Positions 1 through 9,253 are shown, counted from the stretch's first letter. The stretch is DNA of 64,000 bases from an uncultured Cycloclasticus sp. (GCA_913060865.1 CAJXTU010000010.1:1-64000); one strand, 5' to 3'. A program made the numbers and translations. Notes: generated by a model not told the origin, from the sequence alone.

Positions 1-48
1 CGAGATCCTCTCTGGTCTCGTGGGCTCGGAGATGTGTATAAGAGACAG
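1..48 (+). other. Illumina Nextera adapter left at contig end
   Basis: Not genomic. Positions 30-48 are the Tn5 mosaic end AGATGTGTATAAGAGACAG, and 15-29 are the Nextera read-2 adapter (GTCTCGTGGGCTCGG). Positions 1-6 (CGAGAT) match the end of the P7 primer, and 7-14 (CCTCTCTG) sit exactly where the eight-base i7 index belongs; from memory this is index N708. The library construct is therefore intact in order (P7 end, index, adapter, mosaic end), and genomic DNA starts at about 49. Any ORF running through this stretch is false. Confidence 0.97.
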
Positions 49-309
49 GTCCAGATCGGTAACGATAACGCCTTCATGCAACGACTTCATGGTTGCTCGG
101 ATGAAATCCCTTTCGATGTTGAGTTCTTCATGAGCCTGCTGGAGGGCCTGTTGCTGGTCTTTAAGCTTCTTTTCAAGTTCAGTCGTTGTCGGTTCTTTCG
201 CGGTGCTGCTTTGCAGTTGCGCTGAATGCTCTACCGATGCACTAGGCAAAGTAGCGTTATCCGCAATTTTTATTAAGCATTTTAACTTGTTAGAAAGATC
301 GTCTTCCAT
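49..309 (-). CDS. PAS-domain signalling protein, N-terminal fragment (cut by contig end)
   Basis: Reading leftwards from the ATG at 309 gives 87 open codons up to the adapter. The predicted protein starts MEDDLSNKLKCLIKIADNA. It then has a polar linker, a heptad-rich stretch (about residues 45-75, with ELEKKLKDQQQALQQAHEEL) typical of a signalling coiled coil, and then SLHEGVIVTDLD. That last segment resembles the first strands of a PAS domain in sensor kinases and diguanylate cyclases. The output domain is missing, so kinase, GGDEF or another effector cannot be told apart. An in-frame TAA lies six codons upstream of the ATG. No good Shine-Dalgarno sequence is visible. It is divergent from glnE. 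Confidence 0.6.
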
Positions 310-590
310 TAGGCAAATAATGATTTATTGTCTGAAGTTGTGATACTTGGGAATCGTGCCGTAGGAAGGTATTTTTAACAACAGTTATACCTAACTTATT
401 GATCATACTAGATAAGCTCATAAACAATCATCCTTTCATTAGGCTATTGATTTTGTTGAGTTTTGAATGTCGTCTCAGTTATAACTGAGTCGACAAACAA
501 GTACAATGATTATAGGTCAGATTTAAAATTTAAATGTGCGATACGATATCAACTTTTGAGCGACATGCGCTTATTGATTAAGGTGGTTTT
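310..590. other. Divergent intergenic region (no gene seen)
   Basis: This 281-base AT-rich stretch separates the PAS-protein start from glnE and must hold the promoters of both. I see no credible ORF. The notable element is a long interrupted palindrome at 463-500, listed separately. The glnE ribosome binding site (AAGGTGG) lies at its right end. Confidence 0.7.
463..500. promoter_or_regulatory. Long palindrome, possible operator
   Basis: The core CTCAGTTATAACTGAG at 474-489 is a perfect 16-base palindrome. After one mismatched pair the symmetry continues (GTCG at 469-472 against CGAC at 491-494), with further matching pairs out to 463 and 500. It lies between two divergent genes, so a transcription terminator is unlikely; a dimeric repressor or activator site would fit. 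The regulator is not identifiable from sequence. Confidence 0.4.
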
Positions 591-3440
591 ATGACGGTAT
601 TAGATAAAAGTGAATTATTGGCTTCGTTGCCTGTTGAACTCAGTGCAGAGGTCGCTAACATTATGGGGGATTTTCCTGGTCTATTTGATCAAGATAGGGT
701 AGGAGACCTTCAAAACTTGAGCCGGGTATTAGCTTGTAGCACCTTTGTTCAACGGCAGGCGGTACGATTCCCGGAGGTCAGTAAAGCGCTTAATGAAGAA
801 AGACTCTCTGTTGACTGGTGTGCTGATAAGTTATTTGACGATTTGAATAGTATGATCCTTGGAGTGACCGATGAGGTTGTCGTTATGCGTATACTCCGTC
901 AATTTCGCAATCAACACATGTTGCGTATTGCGTGGCAAGATTTAAGCGGAACGGAGGTTGATTCTATTTTGCAGCAGTTATCCGCCCTGGCTGATGCGCT
1001 GATTCGGTGTGCTGTTGAGTGGGCATACACCATCGCTTGCGGCCGTTCAGGTGTTCCTCGTGATGAGGCAGGCACAGCGCAGCAGTTAATTGTTATTGGG
1101 ATGGGAAAGCTCGGAGCAAAGGAGCTTAACTTTTCATCGGATATTGACCTTATATTTTGTTATCCCTCCAGAGGTGAAACGGATGGGACGCGTTCAACGA
1201 GTAATGAGGAATTCTTTACTAAGATGTGCCGAGTGGTTATTCGTTTGTTGGACAAAGTGACTGCAGATGGTTTTGTTTTTCGCGTGGATACCCGTTTACG
1301 ACCTTTTGGTGACAGTGGTGCGTTAGTGTTAAATGCGGATGCGATGGAAATTTATTATCAAAGTCATGCGCGTGAGTGGGAACGTTATGCGATGGTGAAA
1401 GCGCGGTTGATCACAGGAAGTGAAGAGGGTAAAGCCGACTTAATGTTGATGATTAAAGCTTTCGTGTTCCGCCGTTATTTGGATTACGGTGTATTCGATT
1501 CCATTCGTGTGATGAAACGACAAATTGAAGCGCAGTTACTAAAAAAAGGCGTGGAAGATAACGTTAAATTAGGTCCTGGCGGAATTCGAGAAATTGAATT
1601 TATAGGTCAAGCTTTTCAGTTGATACGTGGAGGCAGGGATAAGGCGTTGCAAGAGCGTGGTATTTTGAAGGTTTTAGATTTATTGGCCGAAAGAAACCAA
1701 ATTCCAAGGTTGGCAGCGCAAGAACTCACTGAAGATTATCGCTACTTGCGTCGATTAGAAAACCACATCCAAGAGATAGACGATCGGCAAACACATGATT
1801 TGCCAAAAGATGCCATCAACCAAGCGCGTTTAGTGTTATCGATGGGGTTTGTAGATTGGGATGAGTTGTTGGAAAAAACACAGCAAGCCATGGGGCGGGT
1901 GCATCAGTATTTTGAAAGTTTAGTGGACTTTGCCGAACCTAGTGAGCAAACAGATAACATTGACTGGTTGGATTTGAATGAGGGGGTGCTTGACAGCTTT
2001 TTTGCATCTAAAGACGTTGTTGTTAGTCACGCAACACAGAGCAGCATTATCCACTTTTGTCAAAGCTATCCCGTTAGGCAGTTACAGGAGAAGGGGCGGG
2101 ACTACATCGTTCGGCTTATGCCTATGTTGTTAGAGGCTTTATTGATAGTTGAATCAGAAGAAAAAACACTCGTGCTTTTTCTGGATATGCTAGAAAAAAT
2201 TTGTAATCGTGTGGTGTACTTGATTTTATTGGTTGAAAACCCGCTAGTCTTTAAGCATTTGATTCGGTTAGCCATATTGAGCCCATGGATTGTAACGCAG
2301 GTGACGCGCTCGCCTATTTTATTAGATGAGTTAATTGACCCTCAGAGCCTATACAAGGTTCCGTCAAAAGATGAGCTTCAGGCGGATTTAAACAATGCGT
2401 TAATGTCGATAGAGCCTGACGATACAGAAGGGCAAATGGAAGCTTTACGCCTTTTTAAGCAAGTGAGTGTATTACGTGTTGCTGCATCTGATTTGACGGG
2501 TGCTATTCCGGTAATGGTTGTGAGCGATAAATTAACCGAGATAGCAGAGGTGATCGTTGAGAAAGTTGTTGCCTTGAGCTGGAAGTCCATTTGTTCGCAG
2601 TATGGGGTTCCAGCTAATGCGAGTGCAGCGTCGGTGAGCGGCTTTTCGGTTATCGGTTTTGGCAAGATGGGCGGGTTTGAGTTGGGTTTTGGCTCAGACC
2701 TCGATGTCATTTTTCTTCATAAAGACGGTGATCTGGACGAGATGACCGTGGGCGATAAAGCTGTTTCTTTGGGTGAGTTCTATATGCGCTTAGGCAGGAA
2801 AATAATTACTTATATGGTTACTCGAACTTTTTCCGGCATGTTGTACGAGATGGATTTACGCCTGCGTCCAAATGGGAATTCTGGCTTATTAGTTAGCAGT
2901 GAATTTGCATTTGAGCAATATCAACAGAAAAATGCATGGACATGGGAACACCAAGCTCTTGTGCGTGCGCGGTTTGTCGCAGGTTGTTCGGAGCTGGCTG
3001 GGCGATTTAATAAGATTCGCAGCAAGGTATTAGGCTTGCCACGTGATGGTGCTGCTTTAAGAAAAGATGTCATTGATATGCGAGAAAAAATGCGTTCATC
3101 GTTATTAACTAAAAAGCAGGGCTTTTTTGATCTAAAACACGATGTTGGAGGTATTGTCGATATTGAGTTTATTGTACAATTCGGTGTATTGGCTAATGCC
3201 AATGAACATGACACCCTATTGACGTATACAGACAATATTCGTTTATTGCATGAATTGAACAAGATTGGCTTCTTATCAGCGTCACAACAGCATAGCCTTA
3301 ATGACGCATACAAAGCCTACCGAGAAGCATCGCATCATGCTTCATTAGCAGAGCAACCAACAATGGTGAAGGCTGATTTAGTAGATGATCACGTTCGATT
3401 GGTGACATCAGTATGGGATGAAATAATGATAAATAACTAA
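591..3440 (+). CDS. glnE: Bifunctional glutamine synthetase adenylyltransferase/deadenylylase
   Basis: The 949-residue length fits the family (about 945). GlnE adds AMP to or removes it from glutamine synthetase in response to PII and glutamine, setting nitrogen assimilation activity in the cytoplasm. Two nucleotidyltransferase halves are visible. The N-terminal deadenylylase half has GMGKLGAKELNFSSDIDLIF near residue 175. The C-terminal adenylyltransferase half has GFGKMGGFELGFGSDLDVIF near residue 690. Each has the G-x-G-K-x-G and D-x-D nucleotidyltransferase motifs. RLRPFGDSGALV and its counterpart RLRPNGNSGLLV follow. The start is supported by AAGGTGG seven bases upstream. ilvE follows after 42 bases, as in pseudomonads. 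Confidence 0.97.
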   Translation: MTVLDKSELLASLPVELSAEVANIMGDFPGLFDQDRVGDLQNLSRVLACSTFVQRQAVRFPEVSKALNEERLSVDWCADKLFDDLNSMILGVTDEVVVMRILRQFRNQHMLRIAWQDLSGTEVDSILQQLSALADALIRCAVEWAYTIACGRSGVPRDEAGTAQQLIVIGMGKLGAKELNFSSDIDLIFCYPSRGETDGTRSTSNEEFFTKMCRVVIRLLDKVTADGFVFRVDTRLRPFGDSGALVLNADAMEIYYQSHAREWERYAMVKARLITGSEEGKADLMLMIKAFVFRRYLDYGVFDSIRVMKRQIEAQLLKKGVEDNVKLGPGGIREIEFIGQAFQLIRGGRDKALQERGILKVLDLLAERNQIPRLAAQELTEDYRYLRRLENHIQEIDDRQTHDLPKDAINQARLVLSMGFVDWDELLEKTQQAMGRVHQYFESLVDFAEPSEQTDNIDWLDLNEGVLDSFFASKDVVVSHATQSSIIHFCQSYPVRQLQEKGRDYIVRLMPMLLEALLIVESEEKTLVLFLDMLEKICNRVVYLILLVENPLVFKHLIRLAILSPWIVTQVTRSPILLDELIDPQSLYKVPSKDELQADLNNALMSIEPDDTEGQMEALRLFKQVSVLRVAASDLTGAIPVMVVSDKLTEIAEVIVEKVVALSWKSICSQYGVPANASAASVSGFSVIGFGKMGGFELGFGSDLDVIFLHKDGDLDEMTVGDKAVSLGEFYMRLGRKIITYMVTRTFSGMLYEMDLRLRPNGNSGLLVSSEFAFEQYQQKNAWTWEHQALVRARFVAGCSELAGRFNKIRSKVLGLPRDGAALRKDVIDMREKMRSSLLTKKQGFFDLKHDVGGIVDIEFIVQFGVLANANEHDTLLTYTDNIRLLHELNKIGFLSASQQHSLNDAYKAYREASHHASLAEQPTMVKADLVDDHVRLVTSVWDEIMINN

Positions 3441-3482
3441 ACGAATTTTCGTTTGGTTTCACAAACAAATTAGGAGTTAACT

Positions 3483-4403
3483 ATGGGAATGGATGACAAA
3501 GATGGCGTCATCTGGATGGACGGTAAATGGGTTGATTGGCGCGAAGCCAAAGTCCATGTTCTGACGCATACCTTGCATTATGGTATGGGTGTTTTTGAAG
3601 GCACACGTGCTTACGAAACAAATGACGGTACCGCTATTTTCAGACTACAAGATCATACAGATCGTTTGTTCCGTTCGGCTCATATTTTGAATATGAAAGT
3701 TCCGTTTGATAAAGACACGCTAAACCAGGTTCAACGTGAAGCGGTATCAAAAAATAATTTAAAATCGGCCTATCTACGCCCAATGTGTTTTTATGGCTCG
3801 GAAGGCATGGGTATTCGTGCCGATAGCTTGAAAGTTCACGTGATGGTTGCTGCTTGGGAATGGGGTAAGTACCTTGGCGAAGACGGCATAGAAAAAGGCA
3901 TTCGTATCCGTACATCTTCCTACACGCGTAACCACGTTAATAGCGTAATGTGCAAAGCTAAGGCGAATGGCAATTACATGAATTCAATCTTGGCGCTACA
4001 AGAAGCTATTTCATGTGGCTATGATGAGGCGATGTTGCTGGATCACGAAGGTTATGTGGCTGAAGGCAGTGGCGAAAACATCTTCCTTGTTCGTAACGGT
4101 AAATTAATCACCCCTGATTTAACATCTGCGCTGGAAGGCATTACTCGCGAAACAATCTTCCAGTTAGCTAAAGAATGCAACTTAGAAGTCGTTGAAAAAA
4201 GAATTACGCGGGACGAGGTTTATGTGGCAGACGAAGCGTTCTTTACAGGTACCGCTGCAGAAGTAACGCCCATTCGTGAAGTGGATGACCGAGTTATCGG
4301 GAACGGTGGAAGAGGGCCGATTACAGAACGCCTTCAAACCATGTATTTTGATGCCGTTCAAGGTCGCTCAGCTCAACATAGTGATTGGTTAACGTACGTA
4401 TAA
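3483..4403 (+). CDS. ilvE: Branched-chain amino acid aminotransferase
   Basis: A 306-residue class IV PLP-dependent aminotransferase that makes the last transamination step of valine, leucine and isoleucine synthesis. The N-terminus MDDKDGVIWMDGKWVDWREA, the segment LHYGMGVFEGTRAY, and NSVMCKAKANGNYMNS containing the PLP lysine are typical of the IlvE group I family. EGSGENIFLVRNGKLITP binds cofactor phosphate, and TGTAAEVTPIREVDDR is the C-terminal signature. AGGAG precedes the ATG by seven bases. waaF starts five bases downstream, so the two are probably co-transcribed although unrelated in function. Confidence 0.96.
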   Translation: MGMDDKDGVIWMDGKWVDWREAKVHVLTHTLHYGMGVFEGTRAYETNDGTAIFRLQDHTDRLFRSAHILNMKVPFDKDTLNQVQREAVSKNNLKSAYLRPMCFYGSEGMGIRADSLKVHVMVAAWEWGKYLGEDGIEKGIRIRTSSYTRNHVNSVMCKAKANGNYMNSILALQEAISCGYDEAMLLDHEGYVAEGSGENIFLVRNGKLITPDLTSALEGITRETIFQLAKECNLEVVEKRITRDEVYVADEAFFTGTAAEVTPIREVDDRVIGNGGRGPITERLQTMYFDAVQGRSAQHSDWLTYV

Positions 4404-4408
4404 ACTAA

Positions 4409-5452
4409 TTGAGTAACCCTTATCGCATACTCATCGTTGGCCCATCTTGGGTGGGCGATATGGTGATGGCACAGAGCCTATTCATGGCATTAAAAGAGCA
4501 GCATAAGAGCTGCTCGATTGACGTGTTAGCGCCACAATGGTCGCTAGCGCTGATGGCGTGTATGCCAGAAGTAAGAAAAGCGATCGTTATGCCGCTAGGG
4601 CATGGTCAGTTTGATTTTAAGGGCCGCAAAGCGTTAGGTAATAGCCTGAGAGAGGAGCAGTACGATCAAGCGATTGTGCTCCCTAACTCGTGGAAATCTG
4701 CGCTTATTCCTTATTTTGCAGGTATACCCAAAAGAACCGGCTATTTAGGTGAGTGTAGATGGGGTTTGTTAAATAATACTCGCCGATTAGATAAAGCGTT
4801 TTTAACTAAAACCGTTCAACGTTTTGTCGCGTTAGCATCTGAGCCTTGCGCTATTCTTCCAAATATTCCTCAGCCACGCTTATTGATTGACCCGGCCAGT
4901 GTTGATGTGGCTAAACAAAAATTTAATATTCCTCCTGCTAAAGGAACGGTATTGGGTTTATGCCCAGGAGCAGAATATGGTCCTGCTAAACGTTGGCCAG
5001 CAGAACATTATGCAGACGTGGCGAAACAGGCGATTGATAAGGGTTGGCAAGTTTATTTGTTTGGTTCAGTCAAAGATCAAGCGGTCACCGCAAGCATTAA
5101 TGAATTAGTGGCTGGTGCGTGTCGTGATTTTGCTGGTAAAACCAACTTAACCGAAGCGCTAGAGTTAATGTCGCTTTGCGATGCAGTGGTGAGTAATGAC
5201 TCTGGCCTTATGCATGTTGCTGCGGCACTCAATATAAAAACGGTGGCGATTTATGGGTCATCGGATCCGGCTTTTACACCACCCTTGCACCCAGAGGCAG
5301 ACGTTATTAGTTTAAATTTGCCTTGTTCACCCTGTTTTAAACGAGAATGTCCTCTTGGGCATTTAGATTGCCTAACAAAAATATCACCTGATCGCGTTAC
5401 AACTTTATTGGGTATCTCTGCAAAGATGACTGATGAAAGTATTAGTCGTTAA
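4409..5452 (+). CDS. waaF: ADP-heptose--LPS heptosyltransferase II
   Basis: A 347-residue GT9 glycosyltransferase that adds the second L-glycero-D-manno-heptose to the LPS inner core at the inner membrane face. Signatures are ILIVGPSWVGDMVMAQSLF at the N-terminus, LCPGAEYGPAKRWPAEHYA mid-protein, and SNDSGLMHVAAALN with AIYGSSDPAFTPP in the nucleotide-sugar binding domain. The start is a TTG five bases after the ilvE stop, without a convincing Shine-Dalgarno sequence, so initiation probably depends on translation of ilvE. The gene overlaps waaC by 20 bases. Confidence 0.95.
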   Translation: MSNPYRILIVGPSWVGDMVMAQSLFMALKEQHKSCSIDVLAPQWSLALMACMPEVRKAIVMPLGHGQFDFKGRKALGNSLREEQYDQAIVLPNSWKSALIPYFAGIPKRTGYLGECRWGLLNNTRRLDKAFLTKTVQRFVALASEPCAILPNIPQPRLLIDPASVDVAKQKFNIPPAKGTVLGLCPGAEYGPAKRWPAEHYADVAKQAIDKGWQVYLFGSVKDQAVTASINELVAGACRDFAGKTNLTEALELMSLCDAVVSNDSGLMHVAAALNIKTVAIYGSSDPAFTPPLHPEADVISLNLPCSPCFKRECPLGHLDCLTKISPDRVTTLLGISAKMTDESISR

Positions 5453-6449
5453 GACCTCATCGCTGGGCGATGTTGTTCATACATTGCCTGCATTAACCGA
5501 TGCAGCAAAAGCTATCCCAAGCATATCATTTGATTGGATAGTAGAAGACTCGTTTCAAGATATCCCACATTTACATCCGAATGTCGAACGAGTCATTCCC
5601 GTTGCGATCCGCCATTGGCGTAAAAATTTATGGGGGCACCGAGCGGCCATCCGTAGCAGTATCCAAACAATTCGAGATGAGTCATATGACTTGGTGATTG
5701 ATGCGCAAGGTCTAATTAAGAGTGCGTTAGTGACACGTTGTGCTAGGGGAATACGCTATGGTTTATCTAAAAGCAGTTGTCGGGAGCCATTAGCTGCCTT
5801 GGCTTATCAGCACGAAATTGAAGTAAAAAAAGGTCAGCACGCGATTACACGAGTTAGGCAGTTATTTGCCAGAAGCCTTGTTTATGCTGAGCCAACAGAG
5901 ACACCAGACTATGGCCTAGTCAAAGAAGATTTTCCTTGCCCTAAGGGTTTAACAAAGCCTTATTTGCTGTTTCTTCATGGCACCACATGGGCGAGTAAAC
6001 ACTGGCCTATTGAATACTGGCAGAGGCTGATTATGTTGGCTGAAAAGCAAGGTTTTACAGTCTATCTGCCTTGGGGTAATGAGCAAGAAAAGCAACGTGC
6101 TGAAGGCTTATCGGCTGCATCAAGTGCTGCGCACGTGTTGGCTCGTTCATCAATTAAAGAATTAGCATCAGTATTAATGCATGCCAATGGCGTAGTAGGT
6201 GTGGATAGCGGTTTAGCTCATTTAACGGCAGCTTGTGGTGTGCCAGCGGTGACTATTTATGGCTCAACCAGTGCTGCATTAACGGGTAGCATGGGAGCAA
6301 GGAATATCAGTTTGCAGGCAGACTTCAGTTGTTCGCCCTGCTTAAAAAAGGTCTGTGACTATAGCCAGTCAACTCAGGTGACACCGGCTTGTTATCAAGC
6401 ATTACCCGCGGAACTGGTTTGGCAAAAATTGCAGGTATTAATGGAATGA
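5433..6449 (+). CDS. waaC: ADP-heptose--LPS heptosyltransferase I
   Basis: A 338-residue GT9 enzyme that transfers the first heptose onto Kdo2-lipid A. The N-terminus VLVVKTSSLGDVVHTLPAL is the WaaC signature. LFLHGTTWASKHWPIEYW and GVDSGLAHLTAACGVPAVTI form the donor-binding part, and the C-terminal region carries the usual CSPCLKKVC cysteine cluster. The ATG lies inside the end of waaF (20-base overlap), and the stop overlaps the next start as ATGA, indicating tight translational coupling through waaF-waaC-kinase. Confidence 0.95.
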   Translation: MKVLVVKTSSLGDVVHTLPALTDAAKAIPSISFDWIVEDSFQDIPHLHPNVERVIPVAIRHWRKNLWGHRAAIRSSIQTIRDESYDLVIDAQGLIKSALVTRCARGIRYGLSKSSCREPLAALAYQHEIEVKKGQHAITRVRQLFARSLVYAEPTETPDYGLVKEDFPCPKGLTKPYLLFLHGTTWASKHWPIEYWQRLIMLAEKQGFTVYLPWGNEQEKQRAEGLSAASSAAHVLARSSIKELASVLMHANGVVGVDSGLAHLTAACGVPAVTIYGSTSAALTGSMGARNISLQADFSCSPCLKKVCDYSQSTQVTPACYQALPAELVWQKLQVLME

Positions 6450-7888
6450 ATAAAGAACCGTTAAACACACTGAGTGAACTAGAGAACTGGGCAAAAAACC
6501 CTGCTGAAGCGCTAGAGCTAGCAGGGAACCAAGGTACTTTGCAACTAGATACGTGTTTAAGACATTTACCCTCAAAGCGTTTAACGTGTCGAGCAATATG
6601 GCAAGACAAACCGGTGATAGCGAAGTTTTTTTATGGCCGCGGCTTTAACGGATTGCTGATTAAAGAAGCCTTAATGTTACAAGCATTGAAAAAGTCATCT
6701 ATCAATGTGCCTGAACTGCTGCACAGCGAAAAACAAGCTGATTATGGTGTGTTAATTATTCAGTATATTGAGCAAGCTCACACATTATCGTCATTTTTTT
6801 GGTCACAGCCCGAACAGCTCGAGTTTGAGGCTAGACTGCTCGCAGTCACCAGGCTAATGTTGACGTGCCAGCAAGCAGGGTTTGACATTAAAGACCCCCA
6901 TTTAGATAATTTTTTATATCGTCAAGGTGATGTTTATCTTATAGATACGGGGGATATAGGTAAAAAAACGGGTCAGCTCAGGCATCAATCCGCGGTTCAA
7001 AACTTGGCATTATTGTATGCGCAATTACCTGTTACCTTAGATCAGCAAGCGTTTCAGGTGTTAATAAAGGGTTTGAAGGACTTACCCGAATGGCAGGGTT
7101 TGAATGAACAGTCTTGGCAACAAGCGTTAATACGTCAAAGGCGTTGGCGACAAAAAAAGTTTATTGATAAAAAGGTATTTCGCTCGTGTACGGCTTATAT
7201 TTGCGAACGTACTAACTCACGGTTTTTAATGGCTAAACGGGGTGTTTATTCTAAAGAAATGGCCTTGGCATTGACTAATCCAGATGAGCTAATCAACAAA
7301 GGGAAATTATTAAAAAAAGGTGGTACTGCCACCGTTGCCCGTGTCGATATTGACGGCCAAGCCTATGTACTAAAACGCTATAACATTAAAAAACCAATCC
7401 ACAGCATCATCAGGGGTTTGAAATGGTCAAGAGCTGCAGTATCGTGGAGAAACGGGCTTTTATTAGAAATGCTGGGTATACCGACCGCGCAATCGTACGC
7501 GATGATTGAAGAGCGCTGGGGGTTATTAAGACGGCGCTCGTACTTATTATCAGAATATATTGATGCGCCTCACGCGTGGGATATTTACGAAGATGAGCAA
7601 TACGATGAAGAGAGCAAAACGCAGTGGGCAAAAAAAATATACGCCTTGTTTTTGCTATTAAAACGCAGCCAAATTAGTCACGGTGATTTGAAGGCGCAAA
7701 ATATCTTATGCCCAGTAGAAGGCCCTTTGTTTATCGATTTAGATGGTTTGAACTCCGAGCAATCGGCAGGGGCTTATTGGCGGCAATTTAAGAAAGACAT
7801 AGGGCGGTTTGATATTAGCTGGCCGACAAAATGGAAAGCAAACCCTTATTTTTCCGCGTTTAGCGATAAATTGCTGGCGGACGACTAA
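6446..7888 (+). CDS. Tandem kinase-fold protein, LPS core kinase-like
   Basis: I start this at the ATG overlapping the waaC stop (ATGA), giving 480 residues; an upstream ATG at 6389 would lie well inside waaC. Two kinase-like units are visible. Unit 1 has K60 in KPVIAKFF, E74, a catalytic-loop-like D150PHLDN155 and D167TGD. Unit 2 has VLKRYN, HGDLKAQN from residue 412 (Asp414) and IDLDG around 430. Both resemble the InaA/WaaP/Kdo-kinase group that phosphorylates core sugars. Position between waaC and a WaaL-like gene supports an LPS core role. Pseudomonas LPS clusters carry a comparable long kinase-like protein. The substrate is unknown. Confidence 0.75.
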   Translation: MNKEPLNTLSELENWAKNPAEALELAGNQGTLQLDTCLRHLPSKRLTCRAIWQDKPVIAKFFYGRGFNGLLIKEALMLQALKKSSINVPELLHSEKQADYGVLIIQYIEQAHTLSSFFWSQPEQLEFEARLLAVTRLMLTCQQAGFDIKDPHLDNFLYRQGDVYLIDTGDIGKKTGQLRHQSAVQNLALLYAQLPVTLDQQAFQVLIKGLKDLPEWQGLNEQSWQQALIRQRRWRQKKFIDKKVFRSCTAYICERTNSRFLMAKRGVYSKEMALALTNPDELINKGKLLKKGGTATVARVDIDGQAYVLKRYNIKKPIHSIIRGLKWSRAAVSWRNGLLLEMLGIPTAQSYAMIEERWGLLRRRSYLLSEYIDAPHAWDIYEDEQYDEESKTQWAKKIYALFLLLKRSQISHGDLKAQNILCPVEGPLFIDLDGLNSEQSAGAYWRQFKKDIGRFDISWPTKWKANPYFSAFSDKLLADD

Positions 7889-7935
7889 AGGCGTTATAAA
7901 AAGCATATCTAAAGAATTTATAAGAGAGCGATTTT

Positions 7936-9111
7936 ATGCAGGAAGAATCATTAAATAAATTAGAGACGGGCGGCTTTCAGCGCTTTTTATTGAACAATAT
8001 TCCTTATGCGCTACTGGCGTTTATTTTCTTTATGTATGCCGCGCCAACGTCTAAATTAGCCAATGTTGGGTTTTATCTATTGGTTTTATTACCAATTATA
8101 TTGGCGGCTCCTTCGTTAATAAAAGACCAAGTATTTGGCCGTTACATCCGTCCCTTTGTAGTTATCATTATTGCTTGGTTGTTATTAATGGCGGCAGGGT
8201 TAGATGTTGAATGGGCCGTGTTTGGTAAAAAGGCAAGGCATGTTTTTTATACCCTTGCGTTTATCTCAGCCATTTATTACGCGCTATCTTCACGGCTAGT
8301 GACCGTCAATAAATTAATTAGTTATATGTTTTGGTTAACGGTGCTGTATAGCGTGCTGTCAATGGTGGTTCATTATGGCTGGTATGATCGAAGCTTGAGT
8401 GCTCGCTTAATTCCAGTGATGCGGCTTGATTCACCCATTTTTGTGACAGACCTTCTCAGTGTGTATGGCGTGTCACTCATTTATTTACTGTTACAAAAAA
8501 ATAAATACCTGCAAATCTTCCTGATATTGAGCGTTATTTTATTTCTACAGTATTTTTATAACGCACGATCAGCACTAGTGGCGTTATGTTTTGGACTTTT
8601 TGCGATGCTTATTCTGACGCGTTTTCAGTATAAAAAAACCACTTTGTTAGTGGCTTTTATTATGTTGGCTAGTTATATTTTGGCGTCGGCTTATTACGGC
8701 AACTTGTTACAAAGAGGAGTTTCATATCGACTTGATATATGGCTGAGCAGCATTGAAAAAGCGTTGAACTGTAATATATGGATTGGGTGTGGTTTAAGTG
8801 ATAACCTGGGCATTACAATAGCCGATGGAAATGTTTTCCAGCACGCGCATAATGTTTTTATTGTTCAGTTAGTTAATACGGGGATAGTTGGCTTACTAAG
8901 TATGCTGGTGCTGCTAAGCTACCTTCTTATTAAAGGCTTCTTGGTTAAGTCGACGATGGTGTTTGGTTTACTGACTGGCGTTGTTGCTTTATTCTTCGAT
9001 GGTCGAGAAGTGATAACAAACCCCAATGCCTTGTGGTTTATTTTTTGGTTACCGGTGGCGCAGATTTATTGGAAGATTGCTCAACCTCTTACATGTAGAT
9101 CAAACAACTAA
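7936..9111 (+). CDS. O-antigen ligase (WaaL)-like membrane protein
   Basis: A 391-residue, highly hydrophobic protein with roughly ten to twelve predicted membrane segments starting at about residue 18. The Wzy_C/O-antigen-ligase features are FYNARSALVALCFG and, in a large periplasmic loop, FQHAHNVFIVQLVNTGIVG, which matches the H-x-H-N-x-F signature of ligases. It probably joins a polymer or oligosaccharide to lipid A-core in the periplasm. An O-antigen polymerase (Wzy) has the same domain, so the exact activity is not certain. A GAGAG-type ribosome binding site precedes the ATG. It lies in the LPS core cluster, 47 bases after the tandem kinase. Confidence 0.8.
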   Translation: MQEESLNKLETGGFQRFLLNNIPYALLAFIFFMYAAPTSKLANVGFYLLVLLPIILAAPSLIKDQVFGRYIRPFVVIIIAWLLLMAAGLDVEWAVFGKKARHVFYTLAFISAIYYALSSRLVTVNKLISYMFWLTVLYSVLSMVVHYGWYDRSLSARLIPVMRLDSPIFVTDLLSVYGVSLIYLLLQKNKYLQIFLILSVILFLQYFYNARSALVALCFGLFAMLILTRFQYKKTTLLVAFIMLASYILASAYYGNLLQRGVSYRLDIWLSSIEKALNCNIWIGCGLSDNLGITIADGNVFQHAHNVFIVQLVNTGIVGLLSMLVLLSYLLIKGFLVKSTMVFGLLTGVVALFFDGREVITNPNALWFIFWLPVAQIYWKIAQPLTCRSNN

Positions 9112-9186
9112 AATGCTAAGTAATATTGCGCATATAACTCAGCAATAAAGATATTACAGGCAATAGATTTAGCTAATTTTTATTGG

Positions 9187-9194
9187 AAGGAGGT
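9187..9194 (+). promoter_or_regulatory. Orphan full-length Shine-Dalgarno sequence
   Basis: AAGGAGGT is a full-length match to the anti-Shine-Dalgarno of 16S rRNA, yet no ATG, GTG or TTG opens a useful frame behind it. The nearest reading frame closes within nine codons. It lies in the 214-base gap between convergent genes, so it may be chance or the relic of a lost gene. Confidence 0.3.
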
Positions 9195-9253
9195 ATTCTG
9201 AAGGGAAGGGTGAGAATAGGTTAAATGTGGCCTATTAGTTAATGCTGAGAGTG

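Noticed and set aside
34-225. A 63-codon forward ORF at the contig end
   Set aside because: It begins inside the adapter and runs antisense to the PAS-protein fragment, which has far better protein features.
3439-3466. Hairpins between glnE and ilvE
   Set aside because: The stems are short and AT-rich, with no T tract in a useful place; the ilvE ribosome binding site follows immediately.
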